Below are positions 46,499-57,900 of a stretch of DNA of 64,000 bases, piece after piece. A program made the translations under genes and the position numbers. The stretch lies in NCBI GenBank assembly GCA_024509875.1, contig JAMPIV010015271.1:221501-285500 (forward strand). The letters are read 5' to 3'. Source of the DNA: Oreohelix idahoensis. Lineage: Eukaryota > Mollusca > Gastropoda > Stylommatophora > Oreohelicidae. Each line of letters begins with the position of its first letter. The stretch's first letter is position 1. The notes beneath the pieces were generated by a model. That model did no database searches. It worked only from the letters and a program-made list of their open reading frames with translations, and was not told the DNA's origin.

Positions 46499-48063
46499 TT
46501 TGACTTTTATCTGTAAGTAATTATTGATAATTACTGATTAAAATAGTCAATAGTAGCTTCAGAGTAATTATTATACTTCCTCAACTTAGAAATATTCAAT
46601 ATAAATAATCACAATAGTACTGAACTCTAATGTCTAAGTTCAACTAATAGACAATATTTTGTAACAATATTGTATCTAAATAATACTATATCATAAATAG
46701 TTATGATATCTGTTAACTATTATGTAATTACTTCTTCACACAATTTAATCTCAATATCCAATAATGTTGGGTATGATTCCTAGTAATTATATTGTTCAAT
46801 GTACTAAGTCACTCTCTTAGTACCAGAAAAGTATATTAAATAATATACAATGGGTCTATTACCTCAAAGGTAGCTATAAGATTATTTTATTTTGTCAATA
46901 TATATATTATATTATTATGCCCTAGGCATCTATTATAAATTGTAGTGCTACTTTCTTGGACTATCACTGCATAATTATGCAATGTCCCATATTAACCTTA
47001 AATATCAGAAAAAAATTAATTAAATTAAATTACAAGTATATTATTGCATATAATATCATATTATTAATGTAGTATTAATATATATTATGAGGACAAACAA
47101 AACAATGATGCAACTAAAGGGTACAAACAATGTTAAGACGCAAACAAGACATTTTCACAATTAAAAATGAATTTATGAACTAAATAAAACAAGCGGAAAT
47201 GTCACAAGCCAAATGAAGGGTCAAGGTCTGACCCGAGGTCAACTTAATATTTAAAGTACACAAAAAAAAAATGACTGCAAAAAATGATGACATCACAGGA
47301 CTCATAACGGACGAAAATTTAACAATCATCAAATAAATGATAGTAAGAGGAGACTGGACGAAATAGTTAACAAACATGATACAAAACTAAAAAAAAATTG
47401 TTAACTGAGTACGAATAAAATACGCCAGTTATCTACGGAACGGTACAGCTAACACAAATCGTCAAACGGTAGCAGATTTGGACAGACAGTCCAATGGCAA
47501 ACCTCAATGGGGCTTCCAAAAGTGCAATCGTTTAACTGCCTTAAGAAACGACCGAAATCAATTCAGGCATCGTGAGAGCCACAGAATCTTATTTCGGTTC
47601 ATCCTCCCTACCTCCCACGAATTAACAACACATTAAGACAACAAAAAGTACATTAAACATAGGTAAAAACATGCCGATGTAGGCAGAGGGCATGGACTTA
47701 GTAGCACTGTTTGCAATAACAACAGTTAAACACCTAGACTTATCTTTTCCGTTGCTTAGATCAGTGCTAGAGGTCGTCAACAGCTAGGCCTGTGCCTTTG
47801 ACTGTCTGCTCCTGATGGGCAGGCAACGGTAGTCCATCTTATGCATCTTGATCAATTTGAAACGAACTAGAGAGGCGTTGAAAAGATGTCTTCTTCACTG
47901 CGACAATGCAACAGTGACGTCATGTTGCTATTCATGATCACGTGCGTCACGTCAGCTTCGTAATGGTCATGTGATCGAAACTTGATCGTAAATATTTCAT
48001 TCGAAAGTCATGAAAAAATTTTTGGTTTTTGGTTGTTTTTCGTCCCCACACACCGGGCACCAC
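46499..48063 (-). other. 5' leader of the RRM-bearing element
   Basis: About 1.56 kb of AT-rich non-coding sequence between the 5' LTR and Gag; carries the primer-binding-site candidate beside the LTR. Confidence 0.6.
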
Positions 48064-48884
48064 TGTTACAAGGGTGGTGGTTTGCTCTGAACAATGTTCC
48101 ATGTGATATGAATAAAACAATTATAAATTTCTGGCCATTGTTTTTTCATTGATATGTTAGTTTTTTTCATTCAGAGATAGTGCATCGTGCCTTCGATGGA
48201 AGATTAAGCGAATGCGGGGGTGGAAGATTCCGAACAATAATTGAACCTTGGAATACGATTGATTTGATAAGTCATTTCATTGAGTCCGTACATTTAATTC
48301 ACAGTTGTACATACAAGATGATCATTTCAATAGGAGTAGAGCATAAGTCCATATAAGTCATGCATAAATTAATCAATAACGTAGACTGCTGGTTATGTGT
48401 CAATGTCCGTTTAAGGATACAATGCAGTATTGTCGTCAGAACATCACAGCTATATGCACGCGCAGCTAGACATGGCTACCTGCCGACAGTGAGACTGCGA
48501 GTCTGAATATATTCATACGAATTTGACGATTATTCTTCTCCTTCTGAGAATTCTAGTTAAATACTAACCTCCATAAATTTCCCTCTCATATAGAGTTCTA
48601 GGACTGACCCTGGTCCATCAAAAATGCACATAAAATGGCTATATCATGCCATTGAATTGGAAGGTTAGAAAAACGCAGCTATTCAGCTTGGCGGTCAAGT
48701 AACAAAGGGTAGCGTTTCTTAGTTACCGACTGTGTCCTAAACAACGCTATACACGTCATAATCGATCGTGCATGGAGCGTTCAAAAATTGAAATATCTAT
48801 CGCAATATATTAAATGCCTTAACCTTTTACAATTGCACGTCTGATAACCTTTAGCAGACGGCGTTAATATCATATACCGTAACA
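48064..48884 (-). repeat. 5' LTR of the RRM-bearing element (821 bp)
   Basis: Pairs with 40313-41134. It would carry the promoter in minus orientation; no TATA box is distinctive enough to call. Confidence 0.95.
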
Positions 48885-48889
48885 AGGTC

Positions 48890-49615
48890 CCTCTGTGATC
48901 TTGATCCTTGAAGTAACTCTGTTCCACAAATAACTGTTATTACAATCTGTCTCTCACTTGTACTAGTATTGAATTATTCCTTCAATGTTATTTAATTAGA
49001 ATGTCACATAGACTGATAATGACTGTCTTTATTCTCTTGGTTCACATCACCAGACTAAATTTCATCATATAAGGTTCTGCCAGGTGTGGTAATATATGTA
49101 ATATGAGGCAGCCCGAATTTGAGCATCTTAACTTTTGATATTCCCCACATAGAACTCTTGCAGCATAAGATGACTTGAGAAAACCCGACAGCTGCGGGTT
49201 TCCAAATCAGTTGAGATGACAATGTTTGTGGCCTCAGTTTTTCAAAGTAAGGCACTGGTACAACACGACCATCCAATTGCTGACTATGTCTCTACAGGAT
49301 TTGTTATGACACTCAGGGCAGGATATGACCTGAAATATAATATTTCCTAGGTAGTATTGTCCTACTATCTCCCTATCCAGACAGGAGGTATAGTGAGACA
49401 GTTCAGACAAGCTGGGGTTAACCATATGTGACAGTGTAAGTCATAAATAACACGATTTATCCAAATACTAGCACAATATTCCAGTAAAACCACTTTTACA
49501 TCTATGTCCATGATTGTCTTCATTACAAACACATAGGCCTTATGGTAAATGTTGTGTGATATCTCAAACAATATAGAAAATCAATTCTTTTCATTCATTT
49601 CCTCTTTCAGTTTGT
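48890..49615. other. No gene seen
   Basis: The left part continues the unnamed retroposon split by the LTR element. The rest is unassigned. Confidence 0.4.
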
Positions 49616-49627
49616 ATAGTCCATTCC

Positions 49628-51025
49628 TTCTTCTTCTTCTTTGATCCTTAGCCGCCGACCATCAAAGCAGTCAGTGGCCATCACGCCTAGTGGCGTCTTG
49701 TAGGGCAACAACAAATTGATTCCACTTTGCTCAGTCGGTGGCCATCCTTCGTACAGTGCCCCAACTCTGGTTCATTTTTTGCATCTCAGCCTCCACAGTC
49801 CTCCGCCAGGTTGTTTTTGGTCGGCCTCTCTTTCGTTTTCCTTCAGGGGTCCAAAGCATAGCTGTTCTTGTGATGGCATCGGGGTCTCTTCTGAGGACAT
49901 GGCCAACCCAGCTCCAGTGTCTGCCAGCTATGATGGTGTGCATGTCCTCTTGCTTGCTCCGAGTAAGCAGATCTTGGTTGGTGATGGTATTCGGCCAAAA
50001 GATTCGGTGAATTTTTCTTAGGCATGTTGTGTGAAAAGAGGACAATTTCGACATTTCCTTCTCTGTAACTCTCCAGCATTCTGCACCATAGAGAAGCACA
50101 GAAAGTACACAGCTCTGATATAATCTTAATTTTGTGCTTGTGCTGTATTGAGAGGACTTCCAGATGTTGTTTAGGCTAAAAAAGGCTGTTCTTGCCTTAT
50201 TCATTCTGATGTTGATGTCTTTGCCTACCCCACTGTCTGGTGTTACTATGCATCCTAGATATGTGAAGGTGTCTGTCTGTACCAGTTGCTGATTCCTTAC
50301 TGATATGGGCTCAGGGTTGCTCACATTGAGCGTCATGACCTCTGACTTCCTTAAATTGATGTTCAAGCCCACCTGCTGGCTAAACTTATTAAGTCTGTCC
50401 GTTTTTTCCTGGATGTGTTGATGTGAATGTGCTAGTAGTGCAATGTCATCTGCATATTCCAGATCTTCTAATGTAGAAAATGTAGTCAATTTTATTCTTC
50501 TTGGACTGCTCTCTGTTGTCTGTCGCATCACCCAGTCTATGACTGTTAAAAATAGAGTGATTGATAAGGGGCATCCCTGTTGTACTCCTGTCTTCACCTC
50601 AAAGGTTAGGTTGCTCTGCCCAACACTACACGTAAAGTTGGCATAGAGGCTTTTTATGATTGACACTATGCAGCTTGGAATTCCATAAGCCCTCAGTATT
50701 TTCCATAAACTGTCCCTATGTATGCTGTCAAAAGCCTTTTCAAAATCAACGAAATTAATGTACAACTGTCTTTGCCATTCTGAGCACTGCTCTATAATGT
50801 TCCTGAGAGTAAATATATGATCTACACATCTTCTGTTCTTTCTAAATCCTGCTTGTTCTTTCCTCAGTTTGCGGTCTACTGCTTTTGAGATTCTCTGTAT
50901 AATTATCTTGCCTAGTATTTTGCTGGGAACTGAGAGAAGAGTGATTCCTCTCCAATTATTGCAGTCTGCAAGATCTCCCTTCTTGGGCAATTTGACAATT
51001 ATTCCTTTGTTCCACTCTGATGGTG
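49628..51025 (-). pseudogene. LINE family B, 5'-truncated, RT nearly intact
   Basis: Target duplications ATAGTCCATTCC (49616-49627) and ATAGTCCAATCC (51026-51037). The minus-strand frame 50990-49731 (419 residues) runs from KKGDLADCNNWRGITLL through FRKNRRCVDHIFTLRN, YINFVDFEKAFDSIHRDSL, GVQQGCPLSITLF and EYADDIALLAHSHQ (YADD active site) to SWVGHVLRRDPDAITR. It lacks the endonuclease. The last few dozen codons change frame. The 3' tail reads GGATCAAAGAAGAAGAAG. Best-preserved RT of family B in the window. Confidence 0.87.
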
Positions 51026-51037
51026 ATAGTCCAATCC

Positions 51038-51984
51038 AGCAAGCATAAAATCTTTAAGGGCTTTCTGAAAACTAATATCTCATTCCATTCTTTCTTCTGA
51101 TTAGATTACACAAATAAATTTAACTAACACAGGTCATGATTCCTTCCAGGAATTGTACACTGAGATTTTACACAAAAGCAACAATTTCCATAAAGCGCAA
51201 TTGATAATATATTTATATATATATATTTTTAATTAATATCTCGCTTACCCTCAATCTCAGACAGACATGCTTTCAAGAATTAAAACAGTCTGCTCTCACG
51301 TATGCAGATGGCAATGAAGCTTGTGGCAAATGCTGCTCTCCGTGCCTGCAGTTTTTGAGTTTTGCGGCAAGTGTGTCCGCCTTTTGTTCTTTCCTTCTAT
51401 ATATAGGTCACTGGCCACCGTATCGGAAAGAATCTAGGCCAAAGTATTTTGCATTCACGCAAAATGTGTAGATTTGGGCAACGTGTGCCTTACTAAAAAT
51501 CAAAAATAATTCTTGCTTCCTTATTTCTTAACGTATTTCCTCCTTCCTAGGCTTATATTTCTCATATGAATGAGCTCTGTCAATTGAAATATCTATCCTA
51601 TTCCCTAGTTTATCCAACTTTTCACTGGAGCAGCCGAAACAGGGAAAAACACAACATGGTTCATGCTCCACTGTCTTCTTTTCACAATAACTTCTGCTCT
51701 ACACCACATCCAGTGAAAATATAGATACCTGCCTACAGCTAATGATCCCTATTATCAAACCTGGTCCTTCTTTAACGAGGTACTCCATCTATATTCTCAC
51801 ACTGCCTTCTGAAATATTTCCAACATCTACACTTTTGTTGTCTCCATGTTGAATGGCCTAACATATCTCTGACCCTACGTGTAACAAGCTGGCATTTCAT
51901 TGGTTGGTTACTTACACAGGTTTTTGGTGGTGTATAATATTCAATGATCGCCGAGACATTGATTCAGACTTCACTACAGGGGAT
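51038..51984. other. No gene seen
   Basis: Unassigned, with a short TA-rich run near 51210-51230. May be the 5' flank or missing N-terminal part of the transposase-like remnant to its right. Confidence 0.4.
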
Positions 51985-53155
51985 TAAGACTTTGTGATGA
52001 AAATGTATGGTTTGTCTGGAGCTCAAGGAACATACCCATGTCTATGGTGTCTCCAGCAAAACAAGGAAGTAAAGACATCCAGAAAGCACACAACTTGGAA
52101 ACCAAGAAGTTTGGCCATGTTGATAAGAGATTACAATAGATATGAAATATGGGAAAGGGAATAAAAAGCAAGTGGCACGTTACCATAATTGTTTACATAA
52201 ACCAATGTTAGAGATTGAAATTGAATATGTAGTTCCTCCTTACCTTCATATTTTATTAGGCATTGTTATGAAACACCACAGACTTCTAGAACAGGTAGCT
52301 GATACAATAGACGCCAAGATATTTGAGAATCCGCAAGAGACACACGCAAACATTAGTACTATTGAGAACTTGAAGAGATTTAGTAGGAACTGGAAATAGG
52401 CAGAAGAATTAGAAGCTAAAATTGAATTTTTTCAGACCTGTATTGAACTTTGTAAGGATACGGATGAGACAGATAGTTTTAAAGTTAAACTTGAAAATGC
52501 ACAAGATGTGCTGGCCAAACTTCAGTTTCAAGATCTGTGTGCTAGATCTGGTCCAGTCTGCTCACACTTGGAGAAGGTACTAGCTAAACACAAAATCATA
52601 CCACAGGCTTATCATAACAGAGCATTCATAGGGAATCACTGCCACAGATATCTCACACAAAAAGTTTATAAAGATCTTACAAGAGCAATCATTACACAAA
52701 CGCTGAAACTTACAAACAAACAAGATATTACTGACATAGCTTTAATTGCCCAAGAACAGTTCAACTCACTGAACGAAACATTTGAGAAAGTACACAACAA
52801 CATATCACACAGTAAACCTATTAGTAAAGAATCAATATCATCAATAACAGCATCAATAGAGACATATATGTCTTTGTTCATAAAGCTATTCCCCAGTAAG
52901 ACAATTCCTAAACAACACATATTAGAAAAACATTGCACAGACTGGATCAGAACTCATGGCTTTGGAATGGGCATGCATGGAGTGCAAGGAGGAGATTTTG
53001 TATATTCCACTATTTCCAAAATTGAAAGACGCGCCGGCAGTATTAAAAATATAACTTCACAATTAAAATTTATAATGGAAACTCATTTGTTACAAATTTC
53101 TCCATCTGTGAATGTACAGATTCCTCCTACAACAAAAAAAAGGAAGTGTGAATGA
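51985..53155 (+). pseudogene. Transposase-like protein remnant, family not recognised
   Basis: The first piece (to about 52160) reads MYGLSGAQGTYPCLWC, with an in-frame stop just upstream. A frame change near 52150-52165 leads into one frame from 52142 to 53155, with a single TAG at 52397. This contains EYVVPPYLHILLGIVMKHH and, near the end, DWIRTHGFGMGMHGVQGG followed by YSTISKIERRAGSI and a basic PPTTKKRKCE tail. The C-x2-C knuckle, the PP-LHI-LG helix and the closing motif recall uncharacterised transposase-like proteins repeated in cnidarian and mollusc genomes. I cannot name the superfamily. No inverted ends were identified. Confidence 0.55.
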
Positions 53156-53865
53156 TAATTGAGCGAAATGTTGGGGCTAGAACAAATTATGGCAGTTGTT
53201 GCGCGACAGTGACTAAATTAACAGAGTGTGGAAATAATTTATTAGGTGTATGTTTTATTTATTAAAGTGAACATTTTATTTTACTCATGACCATACTCAT
53301 TTTTACATGACCATGGTGATATATGATTGAAAGATAATTGTTAACTCTCATGTTTTAGGCACAGTTGAGTGTGTTATTTTAAGGTAATAAATGTGGACTT
53401 GCAATTTAACGTTTCAATAATTCGTTTGAAGCATGAAATCAAAACAAAATTATGATATCCATCTTCTGCAGGTTTTCTACTTTTAATTTCTGTAATTTCT
53501 ATGCATATCGAATGACAACATTTTAGTTTACTGCATAAGAAACAAACCATAAAAAATATTTAAAAAAACGTACTTTTTACACTATTTCAGACATAAATGA
53601 AATTCTCTATTCTATCTTCTGTTCTAATTGTAATAAAATGTTCGTTCATTTTCTAAAATTTACTCTAACATTTGGAGTCCAGCTTAACGCAAAATTAAAG
53701 CCGGTATTTATAATAATAAACTATCAAATAAAAGTACCATCACATTTTTTCCCCTTACGAATTTGACCCAGTGACCTCTTCCGCGCAAGCGCGGCTCAGG
53801 TAAAACTAAAATGTCACTGGCAAAACGTCGTGTTATATTCTTTATGGACCTTTGAAAAATAAGTA
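53156..53865. other. No gene seen
   Basis: AT-rich sequence downstream of the transposase-like remnant; might contain its 3' end. Confidence 0.4.
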
Positions 53866-54531
53866 TAAACAATAATATGTACATGGGTCTCTAACAAACA
53901 CAGACTTATACACAAGTAAAGATGTATAAATAATAAAATGTACATGGGTCTCTAACAAACACAGACTTATACACAAGTAAAGATGTATAAACAATAAAAT
54001 GTACATGGGTCTCTAACAAACACAGACTTATACACAAGAAAAATTTTATAAACAATAAAATGTACATGGGTCTCTAACAAACACAGACTTATACACAAGT
54101 AAAGATGTATAAACAATAAAATGTACATGGGTCTCTAACAAACACAGACTTATACACAGGTGGCAGCCCTCAGCTGGTAATTTCCTGGTGCTCCTTTCGA
54201 CGTTTTTCTTCCTCCACACCTCTGCTTCTTGTATAAACAATAAAATGTACATGGGTCTCTAACAAACACAGACTTATACACAAGTAAAGATGTATAAACA
54301 ATAAAATGTACATGGGTCTCTAACAAACACAGACATACACAAGTAAAGATGTATAAACAATAAAATGTACATGGGTCTCTAACAAACACAGACTTATACA
54401 CAAGTAAAGATGTATAAACAATAAAATGTACATGGGTCTCTAACAAACACAGACATACACAAGTAAAGATGTATAAACAATAAAATGTACATGGGTCTCT
54501 AACAAACACAGACTTATACACAAGTAAAGAT
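53866..54531. repeat. 61/59-bp minisatellite with higher-order structure
   Basis: Ten units, each with ACATGGGTCTCTAACAAACA, begin at 53881, 53942, 54003, 54064, 54125, 54249, 54310, 54369, 54430 and 54489. The first five are spaced exactly 61 bp apart. After an embedded foreign segment the spacing alternates 61/59/61/59, the short form lacking two bases in CAGACTTATACAC. The second half is thus a 120-bp dimeric array. Long minus-strand frames here are artefacts of the repeat. Confidence 0.92.
54159..54231 (-). repeat. 73-bp scrap of LINE A inside the minisatellite
   Basis: Corresponds to about 15279-15350 of LINE A (shared words GCAGCCCTCAGCTG versus GACAGCCCTCAGCTG, CCTGGTGCTCCTTTCGACG). 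It lacks the LINE's 3' tail and replaces a few bases of one unit, so it is not a normal target-primed insertion. Confidence 0.8.
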
Positions 54532-54765
54532 ACTCTTAGTTAAAAAGAAAAAAATAACAATAATAATGAGTGGTATGAAAATGAAGGCATAAAACTGCAT
54601 GAAAAATAACATTTGACATTTTACCTCCTGTCTGTTGGCATAGACTTTTACACACTCGCACTTCAGCTGACAGTCCTATAACACTACACCTGATGTTTGC
54701 ATCAGCCATGGTCTGCTCACAAAAACAAGTATTATTAATGAGGCATTCACAAATACAAGTCAGTT

Positions 54766-54906
54766 AATGAGCCATACACAAATACAAGTCAGTTAATGAG
54801 TACAAGTAAATTACTGAGCCATTCGCAAATACAGTTCGCACTAGAGATGGCTACTGTGTGTATGTGTCGAAACAATGCTTCGAAACAGCATCGAGTCCGA
54901 AAGATT
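54766..54906. repeat. Left copy of the long duplication flanking the I-type LINE
   Basis: 141 bp repeated at 59391-59542 with one 11-bp length difference inside a 29-bp tandem motif (ACAAATACAAGTCAGTTAAT). It includes the hAT MITE duplication GTTCGCAC and the first 65 bases of that MITE. Confidence 0.85.
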
Positions 54907-57900
54907 GGGGGAGGCCAAGAGTGGTAGCACCTTTGGGCAAGAGCGGTCGCACTGGAGAACTGAACCAGTGGCTCAAACTCACCGGTCCACCTTGACATAT
55001 GGCTCCCAGAAGCCACAAAGACAGTGGCGGCCATCCCCCGGTAACAGTCTCGACCGACTGACCAAATTATGTTGAGCGCCCCTGCAAAGCCCTGCTTTTG
55101 CCTGTGACTGTCCTCCAACTTGGAATGGCACAGCTACAAACCATCCACAGCATCTCATAGTGAAGGCACCAGGGTGCACGACGTGACGATCCTTTTGACC
55201 AACTAGAAGCGCTAGTGCTGACTAAATAGCTGACAAATTATGGATGTTTCCAGAAAACAGCGGTCATTTGGTGGCGGGGACTGCACAACGGTGAACCCCA
55301 CTGAGGTGGTGCAACATGGTATTGGGGCTGTCTACCCCCAGGGGGTAGGACAGACATCAGGCGAACAGGACAGCAGGGGAAAATAATACTTCCCCACCGA
55401 TGATGGTACAGTGCCCACCATGCCTTGCACACCCCGCATGGAAAAAGAGGATAACTACCGGGATGAAAGAAAGTCATCACAACCCCCCACTACTCATGAT
55501 GCCATGACACTAATACAACCTAAGATATACGAGCTCGGACGTCGCCTCGCAAAAGGTCCGCGCCAAGCAGGTCGCCCCTCGGCTGCTCCTGGCGAAAAGT
55601 GTGCTACCGAGGAGTATATTAACATTCTACAGTTAAATGTAGATGGAATAAGAACTAAATCGTTAGAATTAAAGAAACTACTGAAGGACCAGAAAGTTCA
55701 CATTGCACTGATTCAAGAAACCGTTCTTAAGGACAAATCCATCAACTTCCCAGGCTACACAATGTACAAATGTAATTGCCATAATAATTGTCGAGGAATC
55801 CTAACCTTGGTAAGGAATGATGTACAGGCAGAGGTCGAAAGTCTTCGAACCGATGATGAAACTGACATACGAGTGACAGTCTGGGGAAGTGACGGACATT
55901 TCCAAATCTTTAATGTCTACAGACCCCCCAGAGAAACTAATGGAATCTACTTTGATGATATCGAATACAAGAGAACAATCATAGCAGGGGATTTCAACGC
56001 CCACTCCCCACTCTGGGGATACCAGGACACCAACACCTCAGGCCAGGCAGTAGAAGAGCTATGTAACACTTCCAACCTTATAGTCCTCCAAAACGAAAGA
56101 TCCCCACCAACCCTCTACCATAAAGCTAGCGGAACCAGTAGCCGACCAGACCTAACACTTGTGTCTGCAGACCTCACCAACCGGTATAAATGGAGGGTAT
56201 TGGAGGACATAGGAAGCGACCATCTACCCATCCTCACCACCATCTCGCAGGGTAAAACAAAAACGGAAACCAAAAGACAGCCGAAATGGAACTAACTATG
56301 CTCGAGCAAACTGGGAACACTACAAACTCATATCAGACCAGCTCCTCACTGAAATAGACATGAACCAAGACGTTAATACCTTGAACGATCAGATCTCTAC
56401 AGCCATACTGCAGGCAGCCAAACAGGCAATCCCCAAAGGCATTCGTGTCAAATACAGCATCTTCTGGAATGAGGAATTAGAACACCTAGTACAACTAAGA
56501 CGTAAGGCACGGAAAATCGCTCAGAAAAATCCTAGCCGTGAAACAAAACCACATACAACAGACTCACTGCACAGGTTAAGCTAGTGAGCAGAAAAGCCAA
56601 AATGGAAACCTGGAAAGAAAAATGCGGAAACCTAGACCTAAATAAAGAAGGGAAGAAAGCATGGAAACTCATTGACAGCATGGCAGGGACATCCCAGAAG
56701 AGAAACCCAATCCCTATAAAACTTCCAAACAGTAACACAGCTACCTCCAACAGAGGGAAAGCACGAGTCCTAAATCGATTCTTTGCTGAAGTCAATAAAA
56801 CATACAAAAGAGCCAATCTAGATAAAGCCATCAAGACACTTACAAAACGCATGCTAAAAGCACACAAGGCTGTGGACAGCATCTTTGATCAGGAATTTAC
56901 GCTAGCTGAATTGCAATCCAGTCTCCTAAAGACCAAACCCAAAAAAGCACCAGGGCCAGACCAGGTTACCAACGACATGATAGTCAAACTTGGGGGAAAA
57001 GGCTTGCTGACGATCCTGGAATTCATAAACAAGACGTGGAGAAGCAGTACTGTACCTACAGGATGGAAAACGGCTAACATTATCCCAATACTCAAAAAAG
57101 ATAAACCACTAAGCGAAGTCAGTAGCTACCGGCCCATTTCCCTGACTTCGTGCGTTGGGAAAATGGCAGAACGTATGATAAATGCACGCCTCTACTGGTG
57201 GTTAGAGAAAGGAAAAGCCCTCCATCCTAACCAAGCAGGATTTAGAAGAGGAAGACAGACTGTTGACCAGGTAATCCGATTGGTACAACATATTGCCGAT
57301 GCTTTCCAGGATAAAAATCATGTGGCCGCAGTTTTCGTAGACCTCAAGCAGGCATATGACAGAGTATGGAGAGACGGCCTATTTTTCAAGATGCAGAAGA
57401 TGGGCATAGAAGGAAGAATGTTTCATTGGATAAAAGATTTCCTCACAAATAGAACCATCTCCACAACGGTCAACGGAGCAACATCAGGGAAAAGAACCAT
57501 CCAAGAAGGCCTCCCACAAGGCTCAGCCCTAAGCTGCACCCTCTTCCTCATATACATAAACGATCTGGCAGACTACCTTGAATTACCCAGCGCCTTGTTT
57601 GCTGATGACCTGGTCTTTTGGGCAGAAGGGAAGTCCCACTTGCAACTGCAAAAGAAACTAAACCGTGCACTGGCTGCTCTAACAACCTACTGCAGCTTCT
57701 GGAAAATGGTGATCAACACGAGTAAGACAGTCTACACTATATTCACACTCAGCAACAAAACAGTAAAGAAAGAACTGGATTTAAAACTTGATGATGCAAA
57801 GCTAGCTAAAGAGAACAATCAGACTTATCTAGGGATACAGCTAGATACCAGACTCACATACAAAACACATGTTGAGTCCCTAACTGCTAAGGCCTCTAGA

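Larger units (their letters stand above)
40313..48884 (-). mobile_element. LTR retrotransposon with RRM reading frame and no integrase
   Basis: 5-bp duplications AGGTC at 40308-40312 and 48885-48889. The LTRs start TGTTACAAGG and end CCGTAACA on the plus strand. Coding is on the minus strand, so the right LTR is the 5' one. A primer-binding-site candidate, TGGTGCCCGGTGTG, starts one base inside the 5' LTR (about 48049-48062). Gene order on the minus strand: Gag-PR, a short linker frame, an RRM frame, then RT-RNase H. The RT frame is preceded by a remnant of the integrase C-terminus (YVLDIKGHKKIFHINMLK), matching the Gmr1-like arrangement, but no HHCC finger or DDE core is present. The LTRs differ at only about seven sites. 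Confidence 0.93.

Noticed and set aside
49716..50021. Plus-strand open frames over LINE B copies (also at 10472 and 34342)
   Set aside because: They are antisense shadows that recur wherever the same LINE 3' end occurs.
54046..54521. Long minus-strand open frames with a repeated cysteine-rich peptide
   Set aside because: They are translations of the 61/59-bp minisatellite; frame openness follows from the unit, with no start context or domain.
53866..54531. Regularly spaced repeats resembling a CRISPR array
   Set aside because: The whole unit is repeated without unique spacers, and the sequence is clearly animal DNA.
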